A stretch of DNA of 64,000 nt from Flavobacterium sp. HBTb2-11-1 (GTDB lineage Bacteria > Bacteroidota > Bacteroidia > Flavobacteriales > Flavobacteriaceae), in NCBI RefSeq assembly GCF_009826975.1, contig NZ_WUMO01000012.1:1-64000 (forward strand), read 5' to 3'. Shown one piece after another: positions 6,692-14,856 of the stretch; position 1 is the first letter of the stretch; each line of letters starts with the position of its first letter. Under the pieces are notes generated by a model. It was given only the letters and a program-made list of their open reading frames with translations, was not told the DNA's origin and made no database searches. Position numbers and translations under genes: made by a program.

Positions 6692-7537
6692 ATGAAAAAA
6701 GAAAACTTATACGAACCTTTTACGGTTTCTTTTGAGACGCTAACTGAATATCCAGATGTTGGAGATCGTCATAATTTTTTCGAATTAGTATATATACTTA
6801 AAGGTACAGGAAGACAGTGTATTAATAAGAATATTTTTGAATATGATCCTGGGCATTTGTTCTTACTAACGCCAGAGGATTGTCATAATTTTACCATTGA
6901 AACCGAAACGAAATTCTTCTTTTTGAGGTTCAATGATATTTATTTGAAGAATTCGAGTCTGCAAAACGAAAACATTCAGCGATTGGAATATATTCTTCAA
7001 AATGCCAATCATCAGCCGGGTTGTATTCTTAAAAATGATCCTGATAAATGTTTAGTGAAAGTAATGATTGAAGCGATTTGCCGTGAACATCAGGATAAGG
7101 ATGTTTACAATCAGGAATTGATTCAGCAATTGGTGAATACGTTGATTATTATTGTGGCAAGAAATATTGCAAAATATCTTCCTGAGCAGGTTAATATTGG
7201 AACTGAAGCCAAAGCGATGGATATTCTGCAATATATTCAGAATAATATTTATTATCCTGAAAAGATAAAAGCGGAATCAATTAGCGATTATTTCGGAATT
7301 TCGAATACGTATTTAGGTCGTTATTTTAAGAAGCATGCTAGTGAAACGATGCAACAGTATATCAGTAATTACAAAACAAAACTGATTGAACATCGACTGC
7401 AATTCAGTGATAAGCGTATTAATGAGATTGCGTATGAATTTGGTTTTACGGATGAAAGCCACTTTAATAAGTTTTTTAGAAAACAAAAAGGCTATAGTCC
7501 GTCTGAATTTAGAAAGTCGATTCGATTGAGTGCTTAA
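6692..7537 (+). CDS. AraC-family transcriptional regulator
   Basis: The 281-residue regulator has an N-terminal cupin-like sensor (HNFFELVYILKGTG, then DPGHLFLLTPEDCHNF) and a C-terminal pair of helix-turn-helices. The second HTH carries the AraC signature (INEIAYEFGFTDESHFNKFFRKQKG split over the usual positions). The ATG at 6692 is used instead of an in-frame TTG at 6668, which lies inside the putative promoter box. It is divergent from the aldo/keto reductase gene, the likely target. The effector is unknown. Confidence 0.88.
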   Translation: MKKENLYEPFTVSFETLTEYPDVGDRHNFFELVYILKGTGRQCINKNIFEYDPGHLFLLTPEDCHNFTIETETKFFFLRFNDIYLKNSSLQNENIQRLEYILQNANHQPGCILKNDPDKCLVKVMIEAICREHQDKDVYNQELIQQLVNTLIIIVARNIAKYLPEQVNIGTEAKAMDILQYIQNNIYYPEKIKAESISDYFGISNTYLGRYFKKHASETMQQYISNYKTKLIEHRLQFSDKRINEIAYEFGFTDESHFNKFFRKQKGYSPSEFRKSIRLSA

Positions 7538-7603
7538 ACACGGATTGCACTAATTAGCACAAATTTTTTCGCCACAGATTTAAGGATTAAAAGGATCTTT
7601 TTA

Positions 7604-7686
7604 TTTCACGCAGATTTTAAATGATTTAGGCAGATTTTAAAAGATTTTTTTTAATAAATCAGCATAATCTGCTCAATCTGCGAGAG
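7604..7686. repeat. 'CACGCAGATT' inverted repeat element, copy 2
   Basis: TTTCACGCAGATTTTAAATG is followed by TTAGGCAGATT, and then in inverse orientation by AATCTGCTCAATCTGCGAGAG, forming a stem of about 83 bases. The first 40 bases closely match 1467-1506. It occupies the gap between the AraC and C40 peptidase genes, which are convergent. Confidence 0.7.
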
Positions 7687-7751
7687 AAAAAAAGAAATCC
7701 ATATAAATCCGCGTTTTCGCAAAGCGAATCTGTTTTATCCGCGTACTTTAA

Positions 7752-8513
7752 TTAGATAATTTTTTTGATAACACGAAGTTTATGAGTGTGTTTGTTTAAT
7801 TCAGGATTGTAAATTCCGGTATGGTCTAAACGGTCAATACGCACTTTTCCACTTGCGTGAATGATGTAATTATTCTCCATAATGATTCCGACATGTGTGA
7901 TGTTTCCTTCGTCATTGTCAAAGAAAGCCAAATCACCTGGCTCGCATTCTTCAATAAAGCTTAAAGGTTCTCCTTCAAGTGCTTGTTGAGAGGCATCTCG
8001 GTGAATTTTATAGCCGTTTAATTTATAAACCATTTGAGTAAATCCAGAACAGTCAATTCCAAATGGTGTTTTTCCGCCCCATAAATAGGGAGCATTCAAA
8101 TACATAAAAGCAGTTTTGATTAATGCACTTTTAGGTTTGATGCCGCTAGTTTTGGTTCCTTCAAAATCAAAGTTCGAAGTATTGATTTCACTGTTGTTTA
8201 AAAAAGACAATGAGGCTCCAAGCGGAATTGGAAGCAGTAGATTGTTTGGAGCGGTGATATAATCAATTAAATCTGCATTCAAAATAATTGACTCTTTACT
8301 CAAGAGATCAAATTGCTCTTTGGTGATTTCTTGATATTGTTTAGAATCGACCCAGCCTTCGTAGTCGTCAAACTGAATTCTTATTCTAGCCCATTGATTA
8401 TGGCGTTCTAAAATTTCGATGTGTTCGCCAAACAAAAGCTGTGTCACGATTTCACTTCTGTCACTAGCTTCAGCTCGAACGGGTACTATGGCAAGATTGC
8501 AAATTCCAAACAT
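7752..8513 (-). CDS. C40 (NlpC/P60) peptidase with SH3-like N-terminus
   Basis: The 253-residue protein has bacterial SH3-like segments in roughly residues 3-110 (ICNLAIVPVRAEASDRSE, EGWVDSKQY) and an NlpC/P60 cysteine peptidase domain after about 125. Catalytic C155 (GIDCSGF), H207 (THVGI) and H219 (IIHASG) are present. Such enzymes cleave gamma-D-Glu-diamino-acid bonds in peptidoglycan peptides. No signal peptide is visible; the sequence starts directly with the SH3 strand, as in YkfC-like enzymes that recycle muropeptides in the cytoplasm. Cytoplasmic recycling is therefore inferred. Confidence 0.88.
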   Translation of the reverse strand: MFGICNLAIVPVRAEASDRSEIVTQLLFGEHIEILERHNQWARIRIQFDDYEGWVDSKQYQEITKEQFDLLSKESIILNADLIDYITAPNNLLLPIPLGASLSFLNNSEINTSNFDFEGTKTSGIKPKSALIKTAFMYLNAPYLWGGKTPFGIDCSGFTQMVYKLNGYKIHRDASQQALEGEPLSFIEECEPGDLAFFDNDEGNITHVGIIMENNYIIHASGKVRIDRLDHTGIYNPELNKHTHKLRVIKKII

Positions 8514-8533
8514 GTAAGGAAAATTATAAAGTT

Positions 8534-8569
8534 AAAATCAGGAGTTACGTTTATAACTCCTGATTTTTT
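8534..8569. terminator. Hairpin between thiolase and C40 peptidase genes
   Basis: AAATCAGGAGTT and AACTCCTGATTT form a 12-bp stem with T-rich flanks on both strands. It lies just downstream of the thiolase stop on the minus strand and separates that transcript from the peptidase gene. Confidence 0.7.
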
Positions 8570-8580
8570 ATGATATTGTT

Positions 8581-9759
8581 TTACGCTCTTTCGATAACAA
8601 TTGCCGATGCGCCACCGCCTCCGTTGCAAATTGCAGCAGCTCCAGTTTTTGCATTGTTTTGTTCTAAAACATTCAGTAAAGTTACAATAATACGTGCTCC
8701 AGAAGCTCCAAGAGGATGTCCTAAAGAAACAGCACCACCGTTTACGTTTACTTTGTTGTTATCTAAATTTAAAATTTTAGCATTGGCCAATCCAACTACA
8801 GAGAAGGCTTCATTGAATTCGAAGAAATCAACATCTGAAATTGAGATCCCTGCTTTGTCTAAGGCTTTTGGCAATGCTTTTGCAGGGCTTGTTGTAAACC
8901 ATTTTGGTTCTTGCGCGGCATCTGCATATCCTTTTATGTATGCTAATGGTTTTAAACCTAATGCATTTGCTTTTTCTTCAGACATTAAAACTAATGCCGC
9001 AGCCCCATCATTGATTGTGGAAGCATTTGCAGCGGTTACAGTTCCGTCTTTTGTAAAAACAGGTGCTAAAGATGGAATTTTATCTAATTTCACATTAGTA
9101 TATTCTTCGTCTTTAGAGAATATAATTGGTTCGCCGCGTCTTTGAGGCACTTCAACAGGAACAACTTCATTATCAAATTTTCCAGCATCCCAAGCTTTGG
9201 CACTTCTTTCATATGATTGGATAGCGAAAGCGTCTTGTTCTTCACGGCTGATTTTGTATTCAGAGGCACACAAATCAGCGCAAACTCCCATTGCGTTGTT
9301 GTCGTAAGCATCTGTCAAACCATCTTTCTGCATTCCGTCAAGCATAGTTGCAGAACCAAATTTGTTTCCGGCACGCATTTGCACATAGTGAGGAATCAAA
9401 CTCATGCTTTCCATTCCGCCCGCTACTACAATTTCAGCGTCACCGCATGCGATTGCCTGAGCGGCAAACATTACGGCTTTCATTCCAGAAGCACATACTT
9501 TGTTTACTGTTGTAGCGGCAACTTCTTCAGACAGACCAGCAAAAAGTGCTGCTTGGCGCGCTGGCGCTTGTCCAACACCTGCCTGAATTACATTCCCCAT
9601 GAAAACTTCATCGACTAATTTTGGGTCAAGGTTAATTTTTGAAAGGGCTCCTTTTATAGCGGCAGCGCCTAATTTTGGTGCAGGTACAGTAGATAGCCCG
9701 CCCATGAAACTTCCGATAGGTGTTCTAACGGCAGAAACGATAACAACTCTTTTGTTCAT
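8581..9759 (-). CDS. Acetyl-CoA C-acetyltransferase (thiolase)
   Basis: The 392-residue product is a complete type II thiolase. The acyl-accepting cysteine C89 lies in VNKVCASGMKAV, the catalytic histidine in GHPLGASGAR, and the second cysteine in AAICNGGGGAS. It interconverts two acetyl-CoA with acetoacetyl-CoA, or acts on longer beta-ketoacyl-CoA. Its own promoter is recognisable at 9785-9815 and a hairpin follows the gene, so it is a single-gene transcript. Alanine- and glycine-rich patches match AtoB/PhaA-type enzymes; exact chain length cannot be read. Confidence 0.92.
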   Translation of the reverse strand: MNKRVVIVSAVRTPIGSFMGGLSTVPAPKLGAAAIKGALSKINLDPKLVDEVFMGNVIQAGVGQAPARQAALFAGLSEEVAATTVNKVCASGMKAVMFAAQAIACGDAEIVVAGGMESMSLIPHYVQMRAGNKFGSATMLDGMQKDGLTDAYDNNAMGVCADLCASEYKISREEQDAFAIQSYERSAKAWDAGKFDNEVVPVEVPQRRGEPIIFSKDEEYTNVKLDKIPSLAPVFTKDGTVTAANASTINDGAAALVLMSEEKANALGLKPLAYIKGYADAAQEPKWFTTSPAKALPKALDKAGISISDVDFFEFNEAFSVVGLANAKILNLDNNKVNVNGGAVSLGHPLGASGARIIVTLLNVLEQNNAKTGAAAICNGGGGASAIVIERA

Positions 9760-9784
9760 TTTCTGTTTAATAATAGTTAGTAAG

Positions 9785-9815
9785 CAAATTTACTCTTTAT
9801 TTGAATAAATTCAAA
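9785..9815 (-). promoter_or_regulatory. Promoter of the thiolase gene (Bacteroidota -33/-7 type)
   Basis: On the minus strand TTTG (9812-9815) is followed by 19 bases and then TAAATTTG (9785-9792), an exact match to the TTTG-N19-TAnnTTTG pattern of the Bacteroidota primary sigma factor. It lies 25 bases from the thiolase start codon. Confidence 0.75.
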
Positions 9816-9933
9816 TTTTGTATTGAATAGTGAATTTTAAATTTAAGGTGAAATTTTTGTTAATTCTATTTGTTTGATTGTGAAGCGGTTTTGAAAAAAG
9901 ATGAAAAAAAACTAAAAAAACTCAAAAAAAAGC

Positions 9934-9964
9934 TTGTGAGAAAAGGAATGTTGTTATACATTTG
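9934..9964 (+). promoter_or_regulatory. Promoter of the tRNA cluster
   Basis: TTG (9934-9936), 20 bases, then TACATTTG (9957-9964) match the Bacteroidota -33/-7 consensus. The first tRNA begins 32 bases downstream, leaving room for a short leader. Confidence 0.72.
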
Positions 9965-9996
9965 CACTCGCAAAACGGAAGCAATTCCTTGAGCAA

Positions 9997-10080
9997 GGAG
10001 AGGTGCCAGAGCGGTAATGGAGCAGATTGCTAATCTGTCGACGGGTAACCGTCGCCAGGGTTCGAGTCCCTGTCTCTCCG
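9997..10080 (+). tRNA. tRNA-Ser(GCT)
   Basis: The acceptor GGAGAGG pairs with TCTCTCC (last pair G-T) and the discriminator is G. The anticodon loop TTGCTAA gives GCT, reading AGC/AGU serine codons. A long variable arm (CGACGGGTAACCGTCG) confirms a class II tRNA. The T arm contains GTTCGAGTC. CCA is not encoded. Confidence 0.95.
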
Positions 10081-10094
10081 CTTGAATTTTGCCT

Positions 10095-10169
10095 CGGGGT
10101 GTAGCGTAGCCCGGTTATCGCGCCTGCTTTGGGAGCAGGAGGCCGCAGGTTCGAATCCTGCCACCCCGA
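10095..10169 (+). tRNA. tRNA-Pro(TGG)
   Basis: The acceptor CGGGGTG pairs with CACCCCG. The anticodon stem CCTGC/GCAGG encloses the loop TTTGGGA, giving anticodon TGG. The T loop is GTTCGAATC. It starts 14 bases after tRNA-Ser and is probably co-transcribed. Confidence 0.95.
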
Positions 10170-10185
10170 CTACAATTGAAATAAT

Positions 10186-10259
<74 letters not shown>

Positions 10260-10260
10260 C

Positions 10261-10292
10261 AAAAAGCCACTCAAATCGAGTGGCTTTTTTGT
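10261..10292 (+). terminator. Terminator of the tRNA cluster
   Basis: AAAAGCCACTC and GAGTGGCTTTT form a stem around AAATC, followed by a T-run. It ends the Ser-Pro-Arg tRNA transcript. Confidence 0.85.
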
Positions 10293-10568
10293 TTTTATAA
10301 CATTTTTAGCGAGTACACAATAAATTACTATGTGCAGCCATGAGTTGGATATTCTCTATCTGAAACCGGTATTGAGCTTATTCCTTTTATCAGTCAAATG
10401 AACAGTGGGCTGAAAGACAGATAGCTTTGATTTAAAACTATAGGAATGTTCAGTTTAGATTGGTGAATAAGTCAATACCTACGTGCGTTTCTTGCTTTTT
10501 TAATATATTTTGCACTAAATTGCTTCTTCATTTTTAATTCTACAATAAATAAAATTTTACTGCAATCC
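10293..10568. other. Noncoding gap downstream of the tRNA cluster
   Basis: About 275 bases without a convincing gene. Short complementary pieces (CTATCTG near 10358 and CAGATAG near 10420) are visible but form no clear element. There is no tRNA 3' fragment that would mark an integration site, and no integrase nearby. Confidence 0.5.
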
Positions 10569-11087
10569 ATGAATGAAGAAATTAAATTATACCGAAACTT
10601 TAAGAAAACCAGAAATTTACTTTTGTATGCTTGTGCTGTCAACATTCTATTAGCGATTATGCTTTTATACGGTATAGGAACTTTTGATGGAGTATTTAAA
10701 ATAAAACTATCCATTGCTTCTGGCGCCATTCTATTGATAATGCTTCTTTTGTCATTTAAAATGCTTGCTAGTATAAAAGATAAGTCTCCATTGATTCAAA
10801 TAGATTCAAATGGTTTTTCTGGGAGAACGACACCAGTCGCGAAAGCTTTTGGAAGAATAGAATGGCAAGATGTTACCGATTTGCAATTAAAGAAGGTTGG
10901 AGGTGATACTTTGGTTGCCATTGCGATTGACAATATTGCTAAATATGACGGCCGCGTTTCTAAGTTTCTTTGGAAAATGGCTTATGATGAACAAAATTCG
11001 AAATTGAATATAATGTATTCCGCTTCAGAAATTGAAATTAATGCAGATGAATTGTATAAGCTGTTTTTAAAATACTGGAAAAAATAA
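10569..11087 (+). CDS. STM3941-like membrane protein
   Basis: The 172-residue protein has two membrane segments (about residues 16-37 and 47-66) followed by a soluble domain. It contains LIQIDSNGFSGRTTPVAKAFGRIEWQ split over two strands and the WQDVT turn typical of the STM3941 family, a PH-like domain of unknown role. The N-terminus (EEIKLYRNFKKTR) fits the family's short cytoplasmic tail. It is a single gene ending at a hairpin shared with the convergent GNAT gene. No function can be given. Confidence 0.65.
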   Translation: MNEEIKLYRNFKKTRNLLLYACAVNILLAIMLLYGIGTFDGVFKIKLSIASGAILLIMLLLSFKMLASIKDKSPLIQIDSNGFSGRTTPVAKAFGRIEWQDVTDLQLKKVGGDTLVAIAIDNIAKYDGRVSKFLWKMAYDEQNSKLNIMYSASEIEINADELYKLFLKYWKK

Positions 11088-11109
11088 AAATAGTCTGTTA
11101 TAAAATTTA

Positions 11110-11139
11110 AAGAGCCACTTTAGTTAAGTGGCTCTTTTG
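11110..11139. terminator. Bidirectional terminator shared with the GNAT 3' end
   Basis: AGAGCCACTTtagttAAGTGGCTCT is a 10-bp stem with a T-run on the plus side and A-rich sequence on the other. The stop codon and last codons of the minus-strand GNAT gene lie inside it. Confidence 0.8.
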
Positions 11140-11572
11140 TTAGTTCTAAATGCAAAATCGGATAGGGTTTGTCGCAGCCGTCTAAATCAGAGGTAGATTT
11201 TACTTCAAATCCAAAATGCTTATAAAATGAAGTGGCTGTTTGGTTCTCTTTATTCACATCAACTTTTGAGATTTTAAGCTCATTAATTGCATATAGTAAT
11301 AATCTCTTGCCAATTCCTTTTCCTATTTGGTCTGCCGTTACAAACAGCATTTCTAAGTTTTCTTCATGAGTTCCAACAAAACCAATAATCTGTTGTTGGT
11401 CATTTTTTATGCAGTGTAAAGAAACATTGTCGAAAAAGTTTGGAATAAGTTCTTTGTAAAATATAAAATCTTCAGGTTTTAAGAAGTCGTGCGTCGCTTT
11501 TACAGACGATTCCCAAACCGAAATCAGTTCAGGATACTCTGTTTTATTTACTTTTTGAATTACAGTCTTGAT
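11120..11572 (-). CDS. GNAT acetyltransferase with no ATG/GTG/TTG start (ATC proposed)
   Basis: The reading frame is open for 151 codons and encodes a complete GNAT fold. The N-terminal KTEYPELISVWESSVKATHD is followed by the acetyl-CoA loop QIGKGIGKR (about residues 82-90) and SFYKHFGF near the end. The frame is closed by TAA at 11576-11578, so a start must lie downstream of that. No ATG, GTG or TTG exists until residue 75 (11350), and starting there would remove half the fold. The codon at the expected start is ATC (11570-11572), with an A-rich leader typical of this phylum. Either ATC initiates weakly, the gene lost its start, or there is a base-call error. Substrate unknown. Confidence 0.65.
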   Translation of the reverse strand: MKTVIQKVNKTEYPELISVWESSVKATHDFLKPEDFIFYKELIPNFFDNVSLHCIKNDQQQIIGFVGTHEENLEMLFVTADQIGKGIGKRLLLYAINELKISKVDVNKENQTATSFYKHFGFEVKSTSDLDGCDKPYPILHLELTKEPLN

Positions 11573-11690
11573 TGTTTAATTTTTTTGATGACTGGCAAAA
11601 ATAGCAATTATGTGTAATATTTAAATAATGAGCTTATCTTCTAAATGGTTCAAGGTTCAAGCCTTTATGCAGTTTAAATATGTTATTTGA

Positions 11691-14057
11691 ATGTTAAGTA
11701 TTTGTTTTTTAGGTGTATATGTTTCTTTTTTCTTTAATTTTATTCTTAAGAAAATAACTACAACTAATATCTCTGAAGCTATGAAAGAAGAATTATCTAC
11801 TCAAGAAACGAATTTTAAAGTTATTTTAGAAAATTATCCTTCAACATGGCCTAAAGAGGGATTTATTGATTTAAACATACACGACTTACCGCATCATAGT
11901 TCTGTTGTAGAATGGTGGTATCTTAATTGTCATGTTGTTTCAAAAGAAGGTAAAAAGCTTTCGTTATTTGCTTCTTTTTTTAGATTGACTCTTGGGAAAG
12001 ATGAGTATGGAGATTATAAGCATACGCATTCAATGATATGGTCACTGTCAGATTTGACAGATGGGAAATATTATTCAAACTCTCTTCTTGATAAGGAAAC
12101 TCCAACCGAAATTTTGAAAATTATTAAAAGAAATGAAGGAAAGAATGTTGGAAATAAATTAGTTCGTCGCGCCTTAAAAGAGGTATATGAAAAAGGGAAT
12201 TTGCCGCTTCCAGACAAACTTTTGAAAGAACCGGCTAAAGTAGGAATAAAAGATCTTTTACTTGAATATGATGGAAACTCTTTTAAAAAAGATGATCAGA
12301 ATAATTATCATTTAAAACTTGAGAATTTATCTGATGGGATTACATGCGATATTGAATTTGTTCCTTTAACAAAACCAATAAGACACGGAAAGGACGGATT
12401 GGTTAGAGGTATCAGAAAAGAAGATATGTTTTATTATTTTATTCCGAAATGCATTGCCCGAGGGGAAATTAAAATAGGGGACGAGATTTATGAAGTTAAA
12501 GGAAGCGGCTGGTACGATCATGAGTTTAGTGGTTCGGCAGAAGAAACATCGGCAATAGAATTTAAACACGATGTAGCATGGAATTGGGCTGCATTGCAAA
12601 TGGATAACGATTGTCAAATATCGGCTTATAATCTTTTTGATAATACAGACAATGGGAAACCTTTGGGAGGAACTGTAATTGTAATTGACAAAGATGGAAA
12701 CGAAAACAGTATAGAAGATTTTAGTTTTGTTCCTGAACAATACTGGACAAGCAGCGGAACTTTTGTATCCTACCCAATTTCATGGAAATTTGAAATTCCA
12801 AAAATGAATATTTATCTTTCTATAACAGCTAATTTTCCTGAACAAGAATTTATTACCATTCTTTCTCCTCCTGCATTGTGGGAGGGATCTGTAAGCGTTA
12901 CAGGAAATTTTATGGGAACTCAAGTTTCGGGATGTGGATACATAGAGAGAAACGGGTTTAATACCAATGATAACATTGAAAATTTTTTAAAGGGTATTGG
13001 AAAAGCCACTCAAAAGTCGGTAGAATCACTGTTGCCTTTAAATCCCACTGACGATCAATTCTACAGATTAGTTGATAGTCCGTTGGGGATTGATTTTTTT
13101 ACATCTGAAGATAAAGAGCAATATATTTCGTCTGTAATTAAGCCTATTCGTGAAGTAGTAGATCGTAGTAAAAAAGCGTGGCGTTCTTATGTTTTCCTAG
13201 CCTGTATGGATGCCGTTGGCGGAAATTCTCAACCATTTATCGATTGGCTTGCTATGCCAGAACTTATCCATACAGGATCATTGATTGTAGATGATGTACA
13301 GGATCGGTCTGATACAAGAAGAGGAGGAACTGCTCTTCATCATTTATATGGTGAAGCGCTTGCTATTAATACGGGGAATGTATGTTATTTTATTGGAGAA
13401 TTATTTACATACAGTCCAAAGCTTGCAGATCAAACCCGTTTAAAAGTATATGAAATGTATTTTGAAATGATGCGTGTTGCCCATGCAGGACAAGCAATGG
13501 ATATAAGCGGTCTTCATTCGTTCATGTCTGAGGTCGTGAATAGTGGGGATAGTTCTGTGCTAGAAAAAAAAATTTATACAATTCATCGTTTAAAAACCGC
13601 AGCTCCCGCTTGTACATTAGCTAAAATGGGAGCTATCATAGGAGGAGGAAACGAAGAAGAAATAGATGCGTTGGGTAATTTTTTTGAAGCGATTGGGGTT
13701 GCTTATCAAATAATGGATGATGTGCTTAATTTGGAAGGCTATGAAAACAATCTGAAAGATAAAGGAGAGGATATTACAGCAGGAAAAATAACTATGCCAG
13801 TTGCAAAAGCAATGCGCTTATTGCCTCTAGATAAAAGGGAATATATTTGGAAGACTATTCAAACCTTGCCTAAAGATCATGAGATAATAAAATCAGTAAT
13901 CGTTTTGCTGGAAGATTGTGGCGCGATTCATGAATGTCGCAAAGAGGCCGAAGAGCTTATGGAAGGAGCTTGGAAAAAAGTAGACAAAATTATAGCTGAT
14001 TCGTTTTTTAAAATTAAATTACGAACATTTGGCTGGTATGCATTGAAAATAGAATAA
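11691..14057 (+). CDS. CrtC/AttH-like domain fused to a polyprenyl diphosphate synthase
   Basis: A 788-residue two-domain protein. Residues ~55-430 resemble the CrtC/AttH lipocalin-like family (carotenoid 1,2-hydratase and some Diels-Alderases): SSVVEWWYLNCHV (W75, W76), GSGWYDHEFSG (271-281) and HDVAWNWAALQ. Residues ~455-788 are a trans-prenyltransferase with the first Asp-rich motif DDVQD (534-538) followed by RRGG, and the second motif DDVLN (676-680). Residues -4 and -5 before the first motif are S530 and G529, not aromatic, which usually means a product longer than C15. The first 20 residues are hydrophobic; a start at ATG 11781 would remove them and suits a cytosolic enzyme. Inferred role: make a polyprenyl diphosphate and hydrate or cyclise a derived terpenoid. 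No carotenoid genes are nearby. Confidence 0.8.
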   Translation: MLSICFLGVYVSFFFNFILKKITTTNISEAMKEELSTQETNFKVILENYPSTWPKEGFIDLNIHDLPHHSSVVEWWYLNCHVVSKEGKKLSLFASFFRLTLGKDEYGDYKHTHSMIWSLSDLTDGKYYSNSLLDKETPTEILKIIKRNEGKNVGNKLVRRALKEVYEKGNLPLPDKLLKEPAKVGIKDLLLEYDGNSFKKDDQNNYHLKLENLSDGITCDIEFVPLTKPIRHGKDGLVRGIRKEDMFYYFIPKCIARGEIKIGDEIYEVKGSGWYDHEFSGSAEETSAIEFKHDVAWNWAALQMDNDCQISAYNLFDNTDNGKPLGGTVIVIDKDGNENSIEDFSFVPEQYWTSSGTFVSYPISWKFEIPKMNIYLSITANFPEQEFITILSPPALWEGSVSVTGNFMGTQVSGCGYIERNGFNTNDNIENFLKGIGKATQKSVESLLPLNPTDDQFYRLVDSPLGIDFFTSEDKEQYISSVIKPIREVVDRSKKAWRSYVFLACMDAVGGNSQPFIDWLAMPELIHTGSLIVDDVQDRSDTRRGGTALHHLYGEALAINTGNVCYFIGELFTYSPKLADQTRLKVYEMYFEMMRVAHAGQAMDISGLHSFMSEVVNSGDSSVLEKKIYTIHRLKTAAPACTLAKMGAIIGGGNEEEIDALGNFFEAIGVAYQIMDDVLNLEGYENNLKDKGEDITAGKITMPVAKAMRLLPLDKREYIWKTIQTLPKDHEIIKSVIVLLEDCGAIHECRKEAEELMEGAWKKVDKIIADSFFKIKLRTFGWYALKIE

Positions 14058-14831
14058 TTATTTTTTGCCTGCTGCCCAGAAAATGGAATTTCGAAGTAGG
14101 GTAGTGTATGCTTCATTTTCAAATAATTCTGGTGCGTGTCCCATAAAAATATAAACATTTCGTGAAGCAAAATGATCGTTTGTCCACACTACAGGATGAT
14201 CTCCCATTTTTATTTTTGAATCAGGCTGATAGGTAGATTCATCAACTGAAGCCAAAACATGAACATTGGGTCTCGGACTTTTGTCATAGGTATACCATTC
14301 TTCCTTTTGAATAATGAAATCAGAATGAATTCCTTTAGCTACAGGATGAGATTTATCTTCTACATTTACTTTTCCGCTTGCAAAATCGGGTATGTAATTC
14401 ACAAATCTGATTCCGCCCATAAAATCAGAAAACCATTTCCACATTGGATATCCATCAAATTCTCCAAGTAAAGTAGCGTGATGCAAACCAACCCAGCCGC
14501 CTTTTCCGCTGTCCATGTATTTCTGAAATGCCTGCATAGATTCTTCACTCCAAGTATAAGGAGGATAATCTAGTTGTACGAAAACTTGATATTGTTTTAA
14601 AAGATTTTCATTGATTGTTTTGGTGTTTTCGATATAGTCAATGGTAAAACTGCTGTCAATGGCGAGTTTATTCAGCCAAGGTTTAGCCGCTTTAGTAAAC
14701 GGAAGATGATGTCCGCCATTTTCATATAAAACTAAAGCTTTAAATCGTGGTTTTTTATGCTTTTGGGCCAAGCAGTCCTGCTGAAAGAAGCAGCTTAAAA
14801 GAAATAAAATATATACTATTGAATTTTTCAT
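14058..14831 (-). CDS. Secreted ThuA-like protein
   Basis: The 257-residue protein has a signal peptide ending CLA before Q23, then a ThuA-type glutamine amidotransferase-like fold: ALVLYENGGHHLPFT, VQLDYPPYTWSEE, GGWVGLHHATL, and near the end GDHPVVWTNDHFASRNVYIFMGHAPE split over two strands. ThuA proteins are linked to trehalose and other sugar use in many Bacteroidota. It lies 25 bases after the GH9 gene on the same strand, so a joint role in glucan breakdown is likely. Its stop codon touches that of the convergent fusion gene with no gap. Confidence 0.85.
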   Translation of the reverse strand: MKNSIVYILFLLSCFFQQDCLAQKHKKPRFKALVLYENGGHHLPFTKAAKPWLNKLAIDSSFTIDYIENTKTINENLLKQYQVFVQLDYPPYTWSEESMQAFQKYMDSGKGGWVGLHHATLLGEFDGYPMWKWFSDFMGGIRFVNYIPDFASGKVNVEDKSHPVAKGIHSDFIIQKEEWYTYDKSPRPNVHVLASVDESTYQPDSKIKMGDHPVVWTNDHFASRNVYIFMGHAPELFENEAYTTLLRNSIFWAAGKK

Positions 14832-14856
14832 GAATCAATTGTTAAATCGAATTAAT

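Noticed and set aside
11691..11780. Signal peptide of the fusion protein
   Set aside because: The hydrophobic stretch has no clear cleavage site, and prenyl synthases are cytosolic; a later ATG at 11781 gives a normal start. Left open.
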